Part shown: in pieces, positions 49,129 through 58,648 of the stretch | How positions within the stretch are numbered: position 1 is the first letter of the stretch | Layout: the number at the start of each line of letters is the position of its first letter | Origin: Cognatishimia sp. MH4019 | Lineage (GTDB): Bacteria; Pseudomonadota; Alphaproteobacteria; Rhodobacterales; Rhodobacteraceae | NCBI RefSeq assembly: GCF_020177595.1 | Contig: NZ_JAHTBL010000003.1 | Location: forward strand, 330,893 to 394,892 | DNA length: 64,000 bases | Reading direction: 5' to 3' | The notes under the pieces: generated by a model | The model's database searches: none | What the model was told of the DNA's origin: nothing | Seen by the model: the letters and a program-made list of their open reading frames with translations, nothing else | Program-made: the position numbers and the translations under genes

Positions 49129-49980
49129 ATGAAATGGCGGGGACGGCGGGGCAGTCGAAACATTGAGGATCGCAGACGGTCAGGCGGGGTGGCCCGGACC
49201 GGGGGCATTGGCGGGATCGGGCTTGTCGTGGTCGTTTTGATCGGCCTCTTTCTGGGGGTCGACGTCACGCCGCTTTTGCAAGGCGGCGGGGGCCAGGTGA
49301 CGGGCGGCGGGCAAACCGAGATCACGCAAGCCGACGAGGACGCAGCACAGTTTGTCTCGGTCACTCTGGCCGACACCGAAGAGGTCTGGTCCGAGATTTT
49401 CCGCACTCAGATCGGAGAGCGGTATGATCCTCCGACGCTGGTGCTTTTCAAAGGCCTCACCCGTTCGCCTTGTGGCGGCGCGCGCGGCGCGTCGGGGCCA
49501 TTCTACTGCCCGGCGGACGAGAAGGCCTATCTGGACACAGCCTTCTTCACCACGCTGAGCCGGCAATTGGGCGCATCCGGCGATTTTGCCGCCGCCTATG
49601 TCGTGGCCCATGAGGTCGCGCATCACGTCCAGAACGAGCTGGGCATTCTGGGGCAGGCCAACCGCATCCGCGCGCAGTCTTCTTTAGCGCGGGCCAATGC
49701 GATTTCGGTCCGGATTGAGCTGCAGGCCGACTGCTTCAGCGGGATCTGGGCGCGCTACGCGCAAGAACGGTTCAATACGCTGGAACGCGGAGATCTGGAC
49801 GAGGCGATGAATGCCGCACGTCAGATCGGCGATGACACGCTGCAACGCAATGCAGGCCGCGCCCCCAATCCGCATAGCTTCACCCATGGCACTTCCGAAC
49901 AACGCCAGCGCTGGTTCGCACGCGGCTACAACGATCCGCAAATTCAAAACTGCGACACCTTCAGCGCACAGCGCCTATAA
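49129..49980 (+). CDS. neutral zinc metallopeptidase, YpfJ family
   Basis: A 283-residue protein with an Arg-rich N-terminus, one membrane anchor (about 25-44, GGIGLVVVVLIGLFLGV), a Gly-rich linker and a YpfJ-type peptidase domain. The zinc site is VVAHEVAHHVQNEL (His161, Glu162, His165) with LQADCFSGIWA supplying the likely third ligand. The C-terminal HGTSEQRQRWFARGY motif is typical. The catalytic domain should face the periplasm. Substrates are unknown. Confidence 0.87.
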   Translation: MKWRGRRGSRNIEDRRRSGGVARTGGIGGIGLVVVVLIGLFLGVDVTPLLQGGGGQVTGGGQTEITQADEDAAQFVSVTLADTEEVWSEIFRTQIGERYDPPTLVLFKGLTRSPCGGARGASGPFYCPADEKAYLDTAFFTTLSRQLGASGDFAAAYVVAHEVAHHVQNELGILGQANRIRAQSSLARANAISVRIELQADCFSGIWARYAQERFNTLERGDLDEAMNAARQIGDDTLQRNAGRAPNPHSFTHGTSEQRQRWFARGYNDPQIQNCDTFSAQRL

Positions 49981-50049
49981 CCAGTTGATTGCATCGCCTG
50001 TGCCGCGCTAGATGCGCCAAACGCGAACCCGGATAAGGCAGAGGCGCAG

Positions 50050-50634
50050 ATGGCACTGGCAGTGCAAATGGAAACCCGGGTTGGGCGCGGGGTCGCGGCA
50101 TTGGCCAAAGGCTGGGCGATTCTGGGCGGCATCCTGCTGGTCGCGTTGTCTCTGATGACGGTCGTGTCGATCATCGGGCGGGCGCTGACGGGCTATGGAT
50201 TGGGCCCGGTGCCGGGGGACTATGAGCTGGTGGCAAATGGCTGTGCGATTGCGATCTTCGCCTTCCTGCCGTGGTGCCAATTGCGCCGTGGGCATGTGAC
50301 CGTGGACATCTTCATCAACCGGCTGTCGTCGCGCGCCATCGCGGTGTTCGGGTTTCTGGGCGATGTGCTGGTGCTGGCTGTCTCTGCGGTGATCGCGCGC
50401 CAGCTTTACTTCGGCTGGGGAGAGAAGTTTCCCTACGGCTCAGACGCGCTGCGTGACGCGCTTGGCATGGGGTTCAAACCCTTCTTCGCCGAGACAACCT
50501 ATGAGCTGCAAATCCCTGTCTGGATGCCTTACACAGCCGCCCTGATCGGCGCGGCGCTGATGGTGATCGTGGCGGCCTATACGGTCTGGCGGTCGCTCAA
50601 TTGGGTGATCGACGGGCAGGAGCCGCAGCTGTGA
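50050..50634 (+). CDS. TRAP transporter small permease (DctQ type)
   Basis: The four-helix small subunit of a tripartite periplasmic transporter. The 194 residues have hydrophobic segments near 20-43, 55-73, 98-120 and 155-178, plus LPWCQLRRGHVTVDIF in the second loop, a DctQ hallmark. Its stop overlaps the GTG start of the large permease gene. Confidence 0.87.
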   Translation: MALAVQMETRVGRGVAALAKGWAILGGILLVALSLMTVVSIIGRALTGYGLGPVPGDYELVANGCAIAIFAFLPWCQLRRGHVTVDIFINRLSSRAIAVFGFLGDVLVLAVSAVIARQLYFGWGEKFPYGSDALRDALGMGFKPFFAETTYELQIPVWMPYTAALIGAALMVIVAAYTVWRSLNWVIDGQEPQL

Positions 50635-51983
50635 CCGGCCTTGCCCTCGCTCTTACAGCGTTTGGTTGCATGCTGGTGGGCATCTTCCTGCGCGTGCCGA
50701 TCGCGCTCGCGATGGGGCTGACCGGGTTTTTCGGCAGCTGGTATGTGATCGGCGTGCCGACCGGTGCACTCGCGCAGTTGAAATCGCTCAGCTACGAGAC
50801 GTTCTCGAACCCTGGCCTTGCCATCGTTCCGCTGTTCCTGCTGATGGGGCAATTCGCAACCCGTACCGGCATGTCGGCAGCCCTATTTGAGGCGGCCTCT
50901 GACTGGCTGGGCCACCGTAAAGGCGGTGTCGCCATGGCGTCGGTTGGGGCTTGTGCAGGGTTTGGCGCAATTTGCGGGTCGTCACTGGCAACCGCGTCGA
51001 CCATGGGGCAGGTGGCCCTGCCAGAGATGCGGGCGAGGGGCTATTCCGATGCGCTCAGCACAGGTGTTCTCGCGGCAGGTGGCACGTTGGGCATTCTTAT
51101 TCCGCCGTCGATCATCCTTGTGATCTACGCGATCATGGCCGAGCAGAATATCGTCAAGATGTTCATGGCCGCTTTGATCCCAGGCGTTCTGGCCGCCCTT
51201 GGCTACATCCTGACAGTTGCGATCTATGTCCGTGTACGACCCAACTCGGCCAGCACCGCACCGCGCATTCCATACGCGCAGCGCTTTAAGACGCTTAAAG
51301 CCACGTGGCCGGTGTTCGTGATCTTCGGGCTGACCATGGGCGGCATTATTGCCGACTGGAACTGGTTCCGGCCCGGCACTCAAGCGCTGTTCACCCCGAA
51401 CGAGGCCGCCGCCTTTGGGGCCGCCGCGACCGGGCTTTATGGCGTCGTCACCGGCAAGCTGGATTGGGAAGGCTTCAAACTGACCATTCTGCAAACGGCC
51501 AAAGCGACAGGCATGATCTTTTTCATCCTGTTGGGGGCAGAGATCCTCAAAGGGTTCCTCGCCCTGACCCGCGCGCCGGATTTGCTGGCCGATTGGGTGA
51601 CCACCCAAGGTTTTTTGCCGATCACCGTGCTGCTGGTCATGCTGCTCTGCTATCTGATCTTTGGCTGTGTGATGGACAGCTTGTCGATGATCTTGCTGAC
51701 CGTGCCCCTTTTCCTACCCATCATCGAAGTGCTGGATTTCGGCATGACCGCCGAGGAAACAGCGATCTGGTTCGGAATCCTTGCGCTGATCGTGGTGGAG
51801 GTCGGGCTGATAACGCCCCCGGTCGGGATGAACCTGTTCATTATCAACGGCGTCGCGCGGGATATTCCGATGGGGCAGACCTACCGGGGCGTGACGCCGT
51901 TTGTGCTGTCCGATCTGGTGCGCGTTGGCATTCTTGTGGCGTTTCCCGCCTTGACGCTATGGCTGGTGGGCGTGGCGTTTTAA
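50631..51983 (+). CDS. TRAP transporter large permease (DctM type)
   Basis: The ion-coupled transport subunit. The 450 residues form about 12 hydrophobic helices with DctM motifs: FLRVPIALAMGLTGF, FGAICGSSLATASTMGQVALPEM, LAAGGTLGILIPPSIILVIY and LITPPVGMNLFIINGVA. GTG 50631 gives the exact four-base overlap with dctQ. No DctP-type binding protein gene is adjacent on either side, so the complex must use one encoded elsewhere. A dispersed repeat (52010-52032) follows the stop. Confidence 0.9.
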   Translation: MTGLALALTAFGCMLVGIFLRVPIALAMGLTGFFGSWYVIGVPTGALAQLKSLSYETFSNPGLAIVPLFLLMGQFATRTGMSAALFEAASDWLGHRKGGVAMASVGACAGFGAICGSSLATASTMGQVALPEMRARGYSDALSTGVLAAGGTLGILIPPSIILVIYAIMAEQNIVKMFMAALIPGVLAALGYILTVAIYVRVRPNSASTAPRIPYAQRFKTLKATWPVFVIFGLTMGGIIADWNWFRPGTQALFTPNEAAAFGAAATGLYGVVTGKLDWEGFKLTILQTAKATGMIFFILLGAEILKGFLALTRAPDLLADWVTTQGFLPITVLLVMLLCYLIFGCVMDSLSMILLTVPLFLPIIEVLDFGMTAEETAIWFGILALIVVEVGLITPPVGMNLFIINGVARDIPMGQTYRGVTPFVLSDLVRVGILVAFPALTLWLVGVAF

Positions 51984-52009
51984 GCTGCGTGTTTCGCGCT
52001 GCCGCGCGA

Positions 52010-52032
52010 GGATATTTGCAAAAAGCGAAAGC
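52010..52032 (+). repeat. convergent-gene repeat, copy A
   Basis: GGATATTTGCAAAAAGCG then AAAGC, 22/23 identical to the copy at 11955-11977. It fills the gap between convergent dctM and the PEP mutase-like gene. Confidence 0.65.
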
Positions 52033-52826
52033 TAGCTCAGCATCTTATCGACTGTGTCGCCAGAGATGCCATGGGCAAGCAGGCTGAAGTCGCCGTCCTC
52101 CAACATCGCCTTGGCCGCGTCGTGAAGCGTGCGTTGGGTGGCGCGTGCCAGCGCTGAGCCAAGGGAGACGCGGGCGATGCCGGTTTTGGCAAGCGCTGAT
52201 AGCGGGACGCTTTGAAATGGCGCAATCGCCAGCGCATTGACGGGCAGGGAGGTCGCATCGACGATGGCTTTCAAATCCTCCAGCGATTTGACGCCGGGGG
52301 CATAAAGCCCATCGACGCCTGCCGCCTCAAACGCCTGCAAACGCGCAATGGCCCGATCGAGTGGCTCTGTTTCCAGCAGCAAAACATCCGTGCGCCCGAC
52401 CAGAAAGAAGTCTTTGCCAAGCGCTTTGGCCGCCGACGCGGCGGCGCGCATGCGTTCGCTCGCCAACGCAACATCATAAGGATCACTGCCTGGAAGGGCC
52501 GTGTCTTCGATACAGATGCCGGCCAGGCCAGCCTCGGCCGAGAGGCGCACGGTTTCAGCGCAAATGTCGGGATCATCGCCATAGCCGTTCTCGAAATCGC
52601 CTGAGACCGGCACATTGACCGCGGCCACCAGATCCTGCGCATGCGCCAGGGCTTGATCGCGCGGCACATTGGCGTCGGGCACGCCCAAAGTGAAGCCATG
52701 GGCAGCCGAAGACGTCCCGATCGCTTGCGCGCCCATCGCGACAAGCATCTTGGCAGAGCCGATATCCCACGCATTGGCTAGAATGAACGGATTGCCCGGC
52801 TGGTGCAGGTCGCGGAAGCTGGTCAT
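52032..52826 (-). CDS. isocitrate lyase/phosphoenolpyruvate mutase family protein
   Basis: A 264-residue TIM-barrel enzyme. Key features are NAWDIGSAKMLVAMGAQAIG, the Mg-binding SGDFENGYGDDP (about 75-86) and GICIEDTALPGSDPYD with the second metal ligand Glu107. The loop and length resemble the family that includes 2-methylisocitrate lyase, oxaloacetate decarboxylase and PEP mutase, but it lacks the KKCGH signature of isocitrate lyase. The reaction, cleavage of a C-C or C-P bond in a 2-oxoacid-type substrate, is not determined. ATG 52826 follows AGGAC. Confidence 0.82.
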   Translation of the reverse strand: MTSFRDLHQPGNPFILANAWDIGSAKMLVAMGAQAIGTSSAAHGFTLGVPDANVPRDQALAHAQDLVAAVNVPVSGDFENGYGDDPDICAETVRLSAEAGLAGICIEDTALPGSDPYDVALASERMRAAASAAKALGKDFFLVGRTDVLLLETEPLDRAIARLQAFEAAGVDGLYAPGVKSLEDLKAIVDATSLPVNALAIAPFQSVPLSALAKTGIARVSLGSALARATQRTLHDAAKAMLEDGDFSLLAHGISGDTVDKMLS

Positions 52827-53038
52827 GGCGGTGTCCTTTCGCAAATCCTCGCCACGCTACGCTTCAAATCCGCGTGGCGCTAGATTTTTGCGCCAGTGCC
52901 GCCTATACCAATGTCATGGACTGGATCTGTTGCCTCTGCCGCGCTTAATCCGCGATTGCCTCTGCGCTTTCGCGCATCCCGCCTTTTCACCCGACAGATG
53001 ACTTGCTAAGCCGCGCTCAAGCCCGCGAGGACCATTCC

Positions 53039-54403
53039 ATGACCCAGATCCGTTTGCATAACTCCAAGACCCGCCGGAAAGAGGAGTTCACGCCCTTAGA
53101 GGCCGATAACGTGCGGATGTATCTGTGCGGACCGACGGTCTATGACCGCGCCCATCTTGGTAACTCGCGCAATGTGCTGATGTTTGATGTGCTCTACCGA
53201 CTGCTGCGTCATGTCTATGGCGCGGATCACGTCACCTATGCACGCAATTTCACCGATGTGGACGACAAGATCAACACGCGGGCGGCGGAAAGCGGGCGGT
53301 CGATTTCCGAAATCACACAAGAAACCATCGGCTGGTATCATGCCGATATGGATGCGCTTGGCGCATTGCGCCCCAACCACGAACCGCGCGCGACTGCCTA
53401 TATTGCCGAGATGGTCGCGATGATCGAAGACCTGATCGCCAAGGGGCATGCCTATGCCGCCGAAGGGCATGTGCTGTTCGCCGTGGACAGCTTTGACAGC
53501 TACGGCGCGCTGTCGGGACGGTCGGTTGACGACATGATCGCGGGCGCGCGGGTCGAGGTCGCGCCCTATAAGAAAAACCCGATGGATTTCGTGCTGTGGA
53601 AGCCCTCCTCGGATGATCTGCCGGGATGGGACAGCCCTTGGGGCCGGGGCCGTCCGGGCTGGCATATCGAATGCTCGGCCATGACCGATGCGCTGTTCGG
53701 GCCGTCTTTCGATATCCATGGCGGCGGCACCGATCTGATGTTTCCGCATCATGAAAATGAAGTTGCGCAAAGCTGCTGCGCGCATCCTGACGGGCAATTC
53801 GCACAGATCTGGCTGCACAATGAGATGCTGCAGGTAGAGGGCAAGAAGATGTCGAAATCCCTTGGCAATTTCTTCACGATCCGCGACTTGCTGGATCAGG
53901 GCATTCCTGGTGAGGTCGTGCGTTTCGTCATGCTTGGCACGCATTACCGCAAGCCGATGGACTGGACCGACCGCAAGCGCGCGGATGCCGAAGCGACCTT
54001 GCGCAAATGGCGAGAGATGACAGCGGACGTGGAACCGGGTGAGATGTCGGAGGCTGTGATTGAAGCCTTGGCAGATGATCTGAACACAGCCGGGGCCATC
54101 GCAGAGCTGTTCCGTTTGGCCAGTGAAGGCGATGTCGCGACGCTGAAAGCCTCGGCGCAGATGCTTGGCCTTTTGACGGACCCGTTGGGCGGTTGGGATC
54201 AGGTCGATACCGGCGATCACGGCGCGCGGATCGAGGCGCTGCTGCAAGAACGTGCCGAGGCCCGCAAAGCCAAGGACTTCGCCCGTGCGGATGCGCTGCG
54301 CGATGGCTTCGCTGCGGCGGGCGTCATCGTGAAAGACACCGCCGATGGCGCCACATGGGAGGCCGGGCCGAATTTCGACCCAAGCAAGCTCGATGAGCTT
54401 TGA
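53039..54403 (+). CDS. cysS: cysteinyl-tRNA synthetase
   Basis: A 454-residue class I synthetase. [19 protein letters not shown] holds the first zinc cysteine and the HIGH-like HLGN, followed by [12 protein letters not shown] and [15 protein letters not shown] with the other zinc ligands, then KKMSKSLGN (KMSKS). The helical C-terminal anticodon-binding region contains [22 protein letters not shown] 53039 is preferred because the sequence upstream is not family-like. It overlaps the next gene by 11 bases. Confidence 0.95.
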   Translation: MTQIRLHNSKTRRKEEFTPLEADNVRMYLCGPTVYDRAHLGNSRNVLMFDVLYRLLRHVYGADHVTYARNFTDVDDKINTRAAESGRSISEITQETIGWYHADMDALGALRPNHEPRATAYIAEMVAMIEDLIAKGHAYAAEGHVLFAVDSFDSYGALSGRSVDDMIAGARVEVAPYKKNPMDFVLWKPSSDDLPGWDSPWGRGRPGWHIECSAMTDALFGPSFDIHGGGTDLMFPHHENEVAQSCCAHPDGQFAQIWLHNEMLQVEGKKMSKSLGNFFTIRDLLDQGIPGEVVRFVMLGTHYRKPMDWTDRKRADAEATLRKWREMTADVEPGEMSEAVIEALADDLNTAGAIAELFRLASEGDVATLKASAQMLGLLTDPLGGWDQVDTGDHGARIEALLQERAEARKAKDFARADALRDGFAAAGVIVKDTADGATWEAGPNFDPSKLDEL

Positions 54404-55157
54404 GGCCTGCGCAGGGATCGTCGAGCGCGGCGATCCCGAGCGGTTTCTCGCGATTATGGCCGGTCCGGTAGAGGCGCGGCGCATCCTCTTTCCAATCATC
54501 GCTTTCAATGTCGAGGTTTCGCGCGCGCCTTGGGTTACTCAAGAGCCGATGATCGCCGAAATGCGCCTGCAATGGTGGCGCGATGCGTTGGAAGAGATCG
54601 CCGAAGGCCGCCTTGTGCGCGCCCATGAGGTCACGACACCGCTGGCAGAGGTTCTGACGCCGAAACAGGCACGCGATCTGGACCGTCTGGTCGCGGAGCG
54701 GCGTTGGGATATCTACGCCGACCCGTTTGAAGATGCGGCACATTTTGAGGAATACCTGACCGCGACGGCGGCCAATCTGCTGGTCACCTGCGCGCAAGCC
54801 TTGGGCGATGCCAGCGCCGAGGTAGTGCGCGGCTTTGGGTGGGGTGTGGGACTGGCCAACTGGCTACGCGCGGTCCCGGAACTGGAAGCACGGGGCAAAG
54901 TGCCCATGGTCGATGGTCGCCCGGAGGCTGTGCGTCTTCTGGCCGAGCGTGGCATCGCCTTGATCCGCGAGGCGCGCGCGCGCCGGGCCGCCGTGTCGGC
55001 CAAGTCAAGCCCGGCGATGTTGATGGGGTGGAAGGCCGAGCCTGTCTTGCAAGCCGCCGCCCGCCATCCGGAAGCCGTCGTGCAAGGGGCGCTGGACCCA
55101 AGTCCTGCTCGTGCGAAACTCAGCTTGATGGTGAAATCCGCTACGGCGCGGTGGTAG
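54393..55157 (+). CDS. squalene/phytoene synthase-family protein (NDUFAF6-like)
   Basis: A 254-residue all-helical protein with the trans-isoprenyl synthase fold ([45 protein letters not shown]). The two DxxxD metal motifs needed for prenyl synthase chemistry are not evident, so it more likely resembles NDUFAF6, a complex I assembly factor, than a carotenoid enzyme. It starts within the end of cysS. Its 3' end overlaps convergent MFS by 17 bases. Confidence 0.75.
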   Translation: MSFEACAGIVERGDPERFLAIMAGPVEARRILFPIIAFNVEVSRAPWVTQEPMIAEMRLQWWRDALEEIAEGRLVRAHEVTTPLAEVLTPKQARDLDRLVAERRWDIYADPFEDAAHFEEYLTATAANLLVTCAQALGDASAEVVRGFGWGVGLANWLRAVPELEARGKVPMVDGRPEAVRLLAERGIALIREARARRAAVSAKSSPAMLMGWKAEPVLQAAARHPEAVVQGALDPSPARAKLSLMVKSATARW

Positions 55158-56370
55158 CTTTAGGGCGCAGGGTCAGCCAGATCAGCGCGCCGCCTGCAAG
55201 GATCAGGAACGGCGCCATGGCCAGGTTCACCGCTGTCCACCCTTCGACAACTGATCCGCCCGAGCAGTTCATCAACCCGCCCGAGGCAAGCGATGCCAAT
55301 GTCACGCAGCCGAAAACGATCGTGTCATTCATGCCTTGCACACGTCCGCGTTCTTCCGGGCGTTGGGCCGCCGTCAGCATCGCTGTTGCACCGATAAAGC
55401 CGAAGTTCCAGCCGACGCCCAGCAGGACCAGGGCGATAAAGAATTGCTCAAGCTCGACCCCTGACAGCGCGACCATGCCGGCAAGCGCAAGGATGAAAAG
55501 GCCAAGCGATACGATCTTTTCTGCGCCAAACCGCACGATCAGATGCCCTGTGAAAAACGATGGCGCGAACATCGCCAGTACATGGGCGCTGACCACGTCT
55601 GCCGCATTACCGGGCGAGAAGCCACAACCCACAACCGCCAGCGGCGTCGAGGTCATCACCAGCGTCATCAGCGCATAACTGACCATCGCGCAGATGATCG
55701 CCACAAGGATTTTGGGGTCTTTCAACAACTCCATCCGCGTGCGTCCCGCAGGCGCGTCCTGTTCCAGTTTGGGCGGCTTGGGGATATCGAGCAGAAAGAA
55801 CAACAGCATCCCGAAAAGGTTGATCAGGATCGCGACAATATAGGTCCCAAGGAAAGTGACAGCGGTCAGATCCAGCGTCACCTTAACCAATTGCGGCCCA
55901 ATAAGTGCGGCCAATAGGCCACCCGCCAGCACATAGCTGATTGCTTTTGGCCGATATGCGTCCGAGGCGGTGTCGGTCGCGGCAAAGCGGTAAAAACCCT
56001 GCGCCGACATATAGATGCCGGTCATGTAACTGCCGAGCAGGAAGATCCAGAAATTGCCGATTGTCAGGGCATAGGCCGCGATCATCGACCCGATCAGACC
56101 GCCGGTCGCGCCCACCAGAAAGCCATTGCGGCGCCCATGGGTCTGCATGAAGGCGCTCAGCCAGGGTGCGGTGGTCATTGAGCCGAACACCATCATCGAG
56201 ATGGGCAAGGTCGCAAGGCACAGGATCGGGGCCATTTGCTGGCCTGCCAACCCGCCGATCACCATGATCATCGTGATCTGGCTGCCCAAAATCGCTTGGG
56301 CTGCCACCAAAACCCATACGTTCCGCTTGGCACGGCTGTCGTCGGGGATATCGGTGGCGATGGTGGTCAT
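55141..56370 (-). CDS. MFS transporter
   Basis: A 409-residue major facilitator with about 12 hydrophobic helices, including VLVAAQAILGSQITMIMVIG, the motif-A-like loop THGRRNGFLVGATGGLIGS and AAQRPEERGRVQGMNDTIVF between helices 10 and 11. The substrate cannot be read. It lies 23 bases after cobB in the same direction, so it may be co-transcribed with cobalamin genes and could move a related compound; this is only a contextual guess. Confidence 0.8.
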   Translation of the reverse strand: MTTIATDIPDDSRAKRNVWVLVAAQAILGSQITMIMVIGGLAGQQMAPILCLATLPISMMVFGSMTTAPWLSAFMQTHGRRNGFLVGATGGLIGSMIAAYALTIGNFWIFLLGSYMTGIYMSAQGFYRFAATDTASDAYRPKAISYVLAGGLLAALIGPQLVKVTLDLTAVTFLGTYIVAILINLFGMLLFFLLDIPKPPKLEQDAPAGRTRMELLKDPKILVAIICAMVSYALMTLVMTSTPLAVVGCGFSPGNAADVVSAHVLAMFAPSFFTGHLIVRFGAEKIVSLGLFILALAGMVALSGVELEQFFIALVLLGVGWNFGFIGATAMLTAAQRPEERGRVQGMNDTIVFGCVTLASLASGGLMNCSGGSVVEGWTAVNLAMAPFLILAGGALIWLTLRPKATTAP

Positions 56371-56393
56371 GAAGGTGCAGTAAACCGTTAAGT

Positions 56394-57680
56394 TCAGTCG
56401 GGCAAGCGCTGGTCGATCAGGTGCGCAAAGGAGCCGCAGGCACGGCCCTCTCGCAGCCCCATATCCGGCAGTCGGGTGCCTTCGGCATCCTGCGCTTCAA
56501 ACAGGGGCAGACCTTTTGCCTTTATCGTGGTCGCGTAGTGAAACTCGTGTGCTGCCCACGCGCCGGGAAAAGGCCCACCAACTGCGCGCAAATTCCGATA
56601 TCCGAGGTGGAGCTTCCGCTGGGCAAAGGATGTCTCCAGCCGTAAGAGGCCCAGCATGGCGTGACGGGTGCCGTCTGCATCCATCAGGCCGTCCCCCATC
56701 ACTATGTATCCTCCACATTCCCCATATATATCAGTATCTTCAGAGGTTATCTTGATGCTGTTTATGAAGGTTTCATTGTTCGCGATACGACCTGCATAAA
56801 GCTCCGGATACCCACCCGGAAGGAGGATCAAATCCGCCTCTGGTGCAGCCTCATCGGCCAAGGGCGAAAAGGGCGTCACCTCAGCCCCGACTGCTTGCCA
56901 ATCGGACAGGATATGAGGGTAAGCAAAAGCGAAAGCCGCGTCCTGAGCGATTGCGATTCGTTGGGCTGGTGGCGTGAGGCTCTTGCTTTCAGCAGTGGTT
57001 TGTCGGGACGCGTGCAGCGCGGTCAAAGCATCCAGATCCAGCGCCCCAGCCATGGTCGCGGCGGCGCCATCAAGAAAGGCCTCAAGATCAGGGCGTTCTT
57101 GCGCCTGAACCAGCCCTAAATGCCGGGACGGATGGGCAAGACCAGCCTCGCGCGGCACCACGCCAAGCACGGGGAGACCGAGAGGTCCAAGAGCTGCACG
57201 AAGCATTCTTTCGTGCCGTGGGCTGCCGACGCGGTTCAGGATCACGCCTGCAATTTGAACCGCGCTGTCGTGCCCTGCGAAGCCCGCAACCAAAGGTGCC
57301 ACCGATTGCGCCATGCGCGCGGCATCGACGACCAGAACCACGGGCAGACCCAAAAGTCGGGAAAGATCGGCAGTCGCACCCACACCGTCAGGGGGCGCGC
57401 CATCGAAAAGGCCCATCGCGCCTTCGACGATCAGTGTGCCATCACCCGCTGCCAAAGCCGCGATGCGACCCGATGACATCGCCCAAGCATCGAGGTTTAC
57501 GCATGGTGCGCCCGAGGCGGCCTCATGAAAGCGCGGATCTATATAATCCGGCCCGGATTTCGCACTTCGAACCGGCACGCCACGCTGCTTAAGGGCGCGC
57601 AATAGGCCGAGGGTGATCGTTGTTTTTCCGCATCCAGAGCTTGGTGCAGAGATAATAAAACCTTTTTGAAGCAGACACAT
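56394..57680 (-). CDS. cobB: cobyrinate a,c-diamide synthase
   Basis: Amidates carboxylates a and c of the corrin ring with ATP and glutamine. The 428 residues have Walker A APSSGCGKTTITLG, KSGPDYIDPRFHEAASG, VEGAMGLFDG and a type-I glutaminase domain with LLPGGYPELYA, catalytic Cys in YGECGGYIVMG, and HEFHYA carrying the His. Whether the natural substrate is cobyrinate or hydrogenobyrinate depends on pathway type. It follows cobA by 17 bases. Confidence 0.94.
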   Translation of the reverse strand: MCLLQKGFIISAPSSGCGKTTITLGLLRALKQRGVPVRSAKSGPDYIDPRFHEAASGAPCVNLDAWAMSSGRIAALAAGDGTLIVEGAMGLFDGAPPDGVGATADLSRLLGLPVVLVVDAARMAQSVAPLVAGFAGHDSAVQIAGVILNRVGSPRHERMLRAALGPLGLPVLGVVPREAGLAHPSRHLGLVQAQERPDLEAFLDGAAATMAGALDLDALTALHASRQTTAESKSLTPPAQRIAIAQDAAFAFAYPHILSDWQAVGAEVTPFSPLADEAAPEADLILLPGGYPELYAGRIANNETFINSIKITSEDTDIYGECGGYIVMGDGLMDADGTRHAMLGLLRLETSFAQRKLHLGYRNLRAVGGPFPGAWAAHEFHYATTIKAKGLPLFEAQDAEGTRLPDMGLREGRACGSFAHLIDQRLPD

Positions 57681-57697
57681 GCGGAGCTAACTTAAAG

Positions 57698-58549
57698 CTA
57701 TCCGGCTTCCGCGGGACGTCCCCGATCCAGCGGGTCCAGATTGCGCGGCGCGATACCTTGCGCCATCGACTGCCAATCGAGCGCCTGACGCATCAAGACC
57801 GACCGCCCGACGCAAATCACCGCCGGGGGTTCCAGCCCTGCAGCGGCAATATCCGCCTCCAACGTGCCAAGCGTGCTTTCCAGCACTTTCTGATCGGCGG
57901 TCGTGGCCGTGGTGACCAGACCGACCGGCTCTGACAATGGGCGTCCGGCGGCAAGCAATTCTGATACGATCCGCCCGATATGCTTCATTCCCATATAGAT
58001 CACGATCACCTGTGACCCTTGGGCGATCGCCTTCCAATCCAGCGACCCGGTCGCGTCGCCGGTCTGATCGTGACCTGTCACAAAGGTGACCGACTGGTTC
58101 ACATCGCGGTGGGTCACGGGGATGCCTGCATAGGCCAACCCGCCAATGCCTGCGGTGATGCCAGGGATAATGCGGATGGGAATGCCGTGTTGCACAAGAG
58201 TTTGCGCCTCTTCTCCGCCGCGTCCGAAGACGAAAGGATCGCCACCCTTGAGCCGCAGAACGCGTTTGCCCGCGCGCGCCAGTTCGACCAGCCGCAACGA
58301 GATATCCCGTTGTTTTGCCGAAGGTTTTCCGCCGCGTTTGCCTGCGTAGATATGCTCGGCCTGAGGCGCCCATTCCAGAATGTCGGTCTGCACAAGCGCA
58401 TCATATACGATCACATCTGCCTGCCGCAGCGCATTCAGCGCATGCAGTGTCAGCAGCCCCGGATCGCCGGGACCCGCGCCGCACAGCCAGACCCAACCTT
58501 GTTCGAGAACAGGCCAGTTGGAGGCGGGCAGAGAAAGCGAGTCGGTCAT
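57698..58549 (-). CDS. cobA: uroporphyrinogen-III C-methyltransferase
   Basis: Methylates uroporphyrinogen III at C2 and C7 to give precorrin-2, the branch point to cobalamin and siroheme. The 283 residues show VWLCGAGPGDPGLLTLHA, VIVYDALVQTDIL, LRLKGGDPFVFGRGGEE, GVIPGIT-like IRIIPGITAGIGGLAYAGIP and VTHRD. It is a stand-alone enzyme without the CysG oxidase domain. ATG 58549 is preferred; the longer frame adds 17 unlikely residues. It is divergent from cbiD with 99 bases between; I saw no B12 riboswitch there. Confidence 0.93.
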   Translation of the reverse strand: MTDSLSLPASNWPVLEQGWVWLCGAGPGDPGLLTLHALNALRQADVIVYDALVQTDILEWAPQAEHIYAGKRGGKPSAKQRDISLRLVELARAGKRVLRLKGGDPFVFGRGGEEAQTLVQHGIPIRIIPGITAGIGGLAYAGIPVTHRDVNQSVTFVTGHDQTGDATGSLDWKAIAQGSQVIVIYMGMKHIGRIVSELLAAGRPLSEPVGLVTTATTADQKVLESTLGTLEADIAAAGLEPPAVICVGRSVLMRQALDWQSMAQGIAPRNLDPLDRGRPAEAG

Positions 58550-58648
58550 AACGTGTTTATGCAGCCCCCAAGTCTCTGAGGAAAGGGGACAAAGCGACAC
58601 CGTTTACCCCGTTGGCGGCACGCCCCGCTTGTGCCTATAGTCGCCCCG

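Noticed and set aside
53096..54508. 470-codon minus-strand frame
   Set aside because: Shadow of cysS and the start of the next gene; no coherent domain.
58550..58648. Possible cobalamin riboswitch between cobA and cbiD
   Set aside because: The 99-base gap is too short and lacks the B12-box core sequence.
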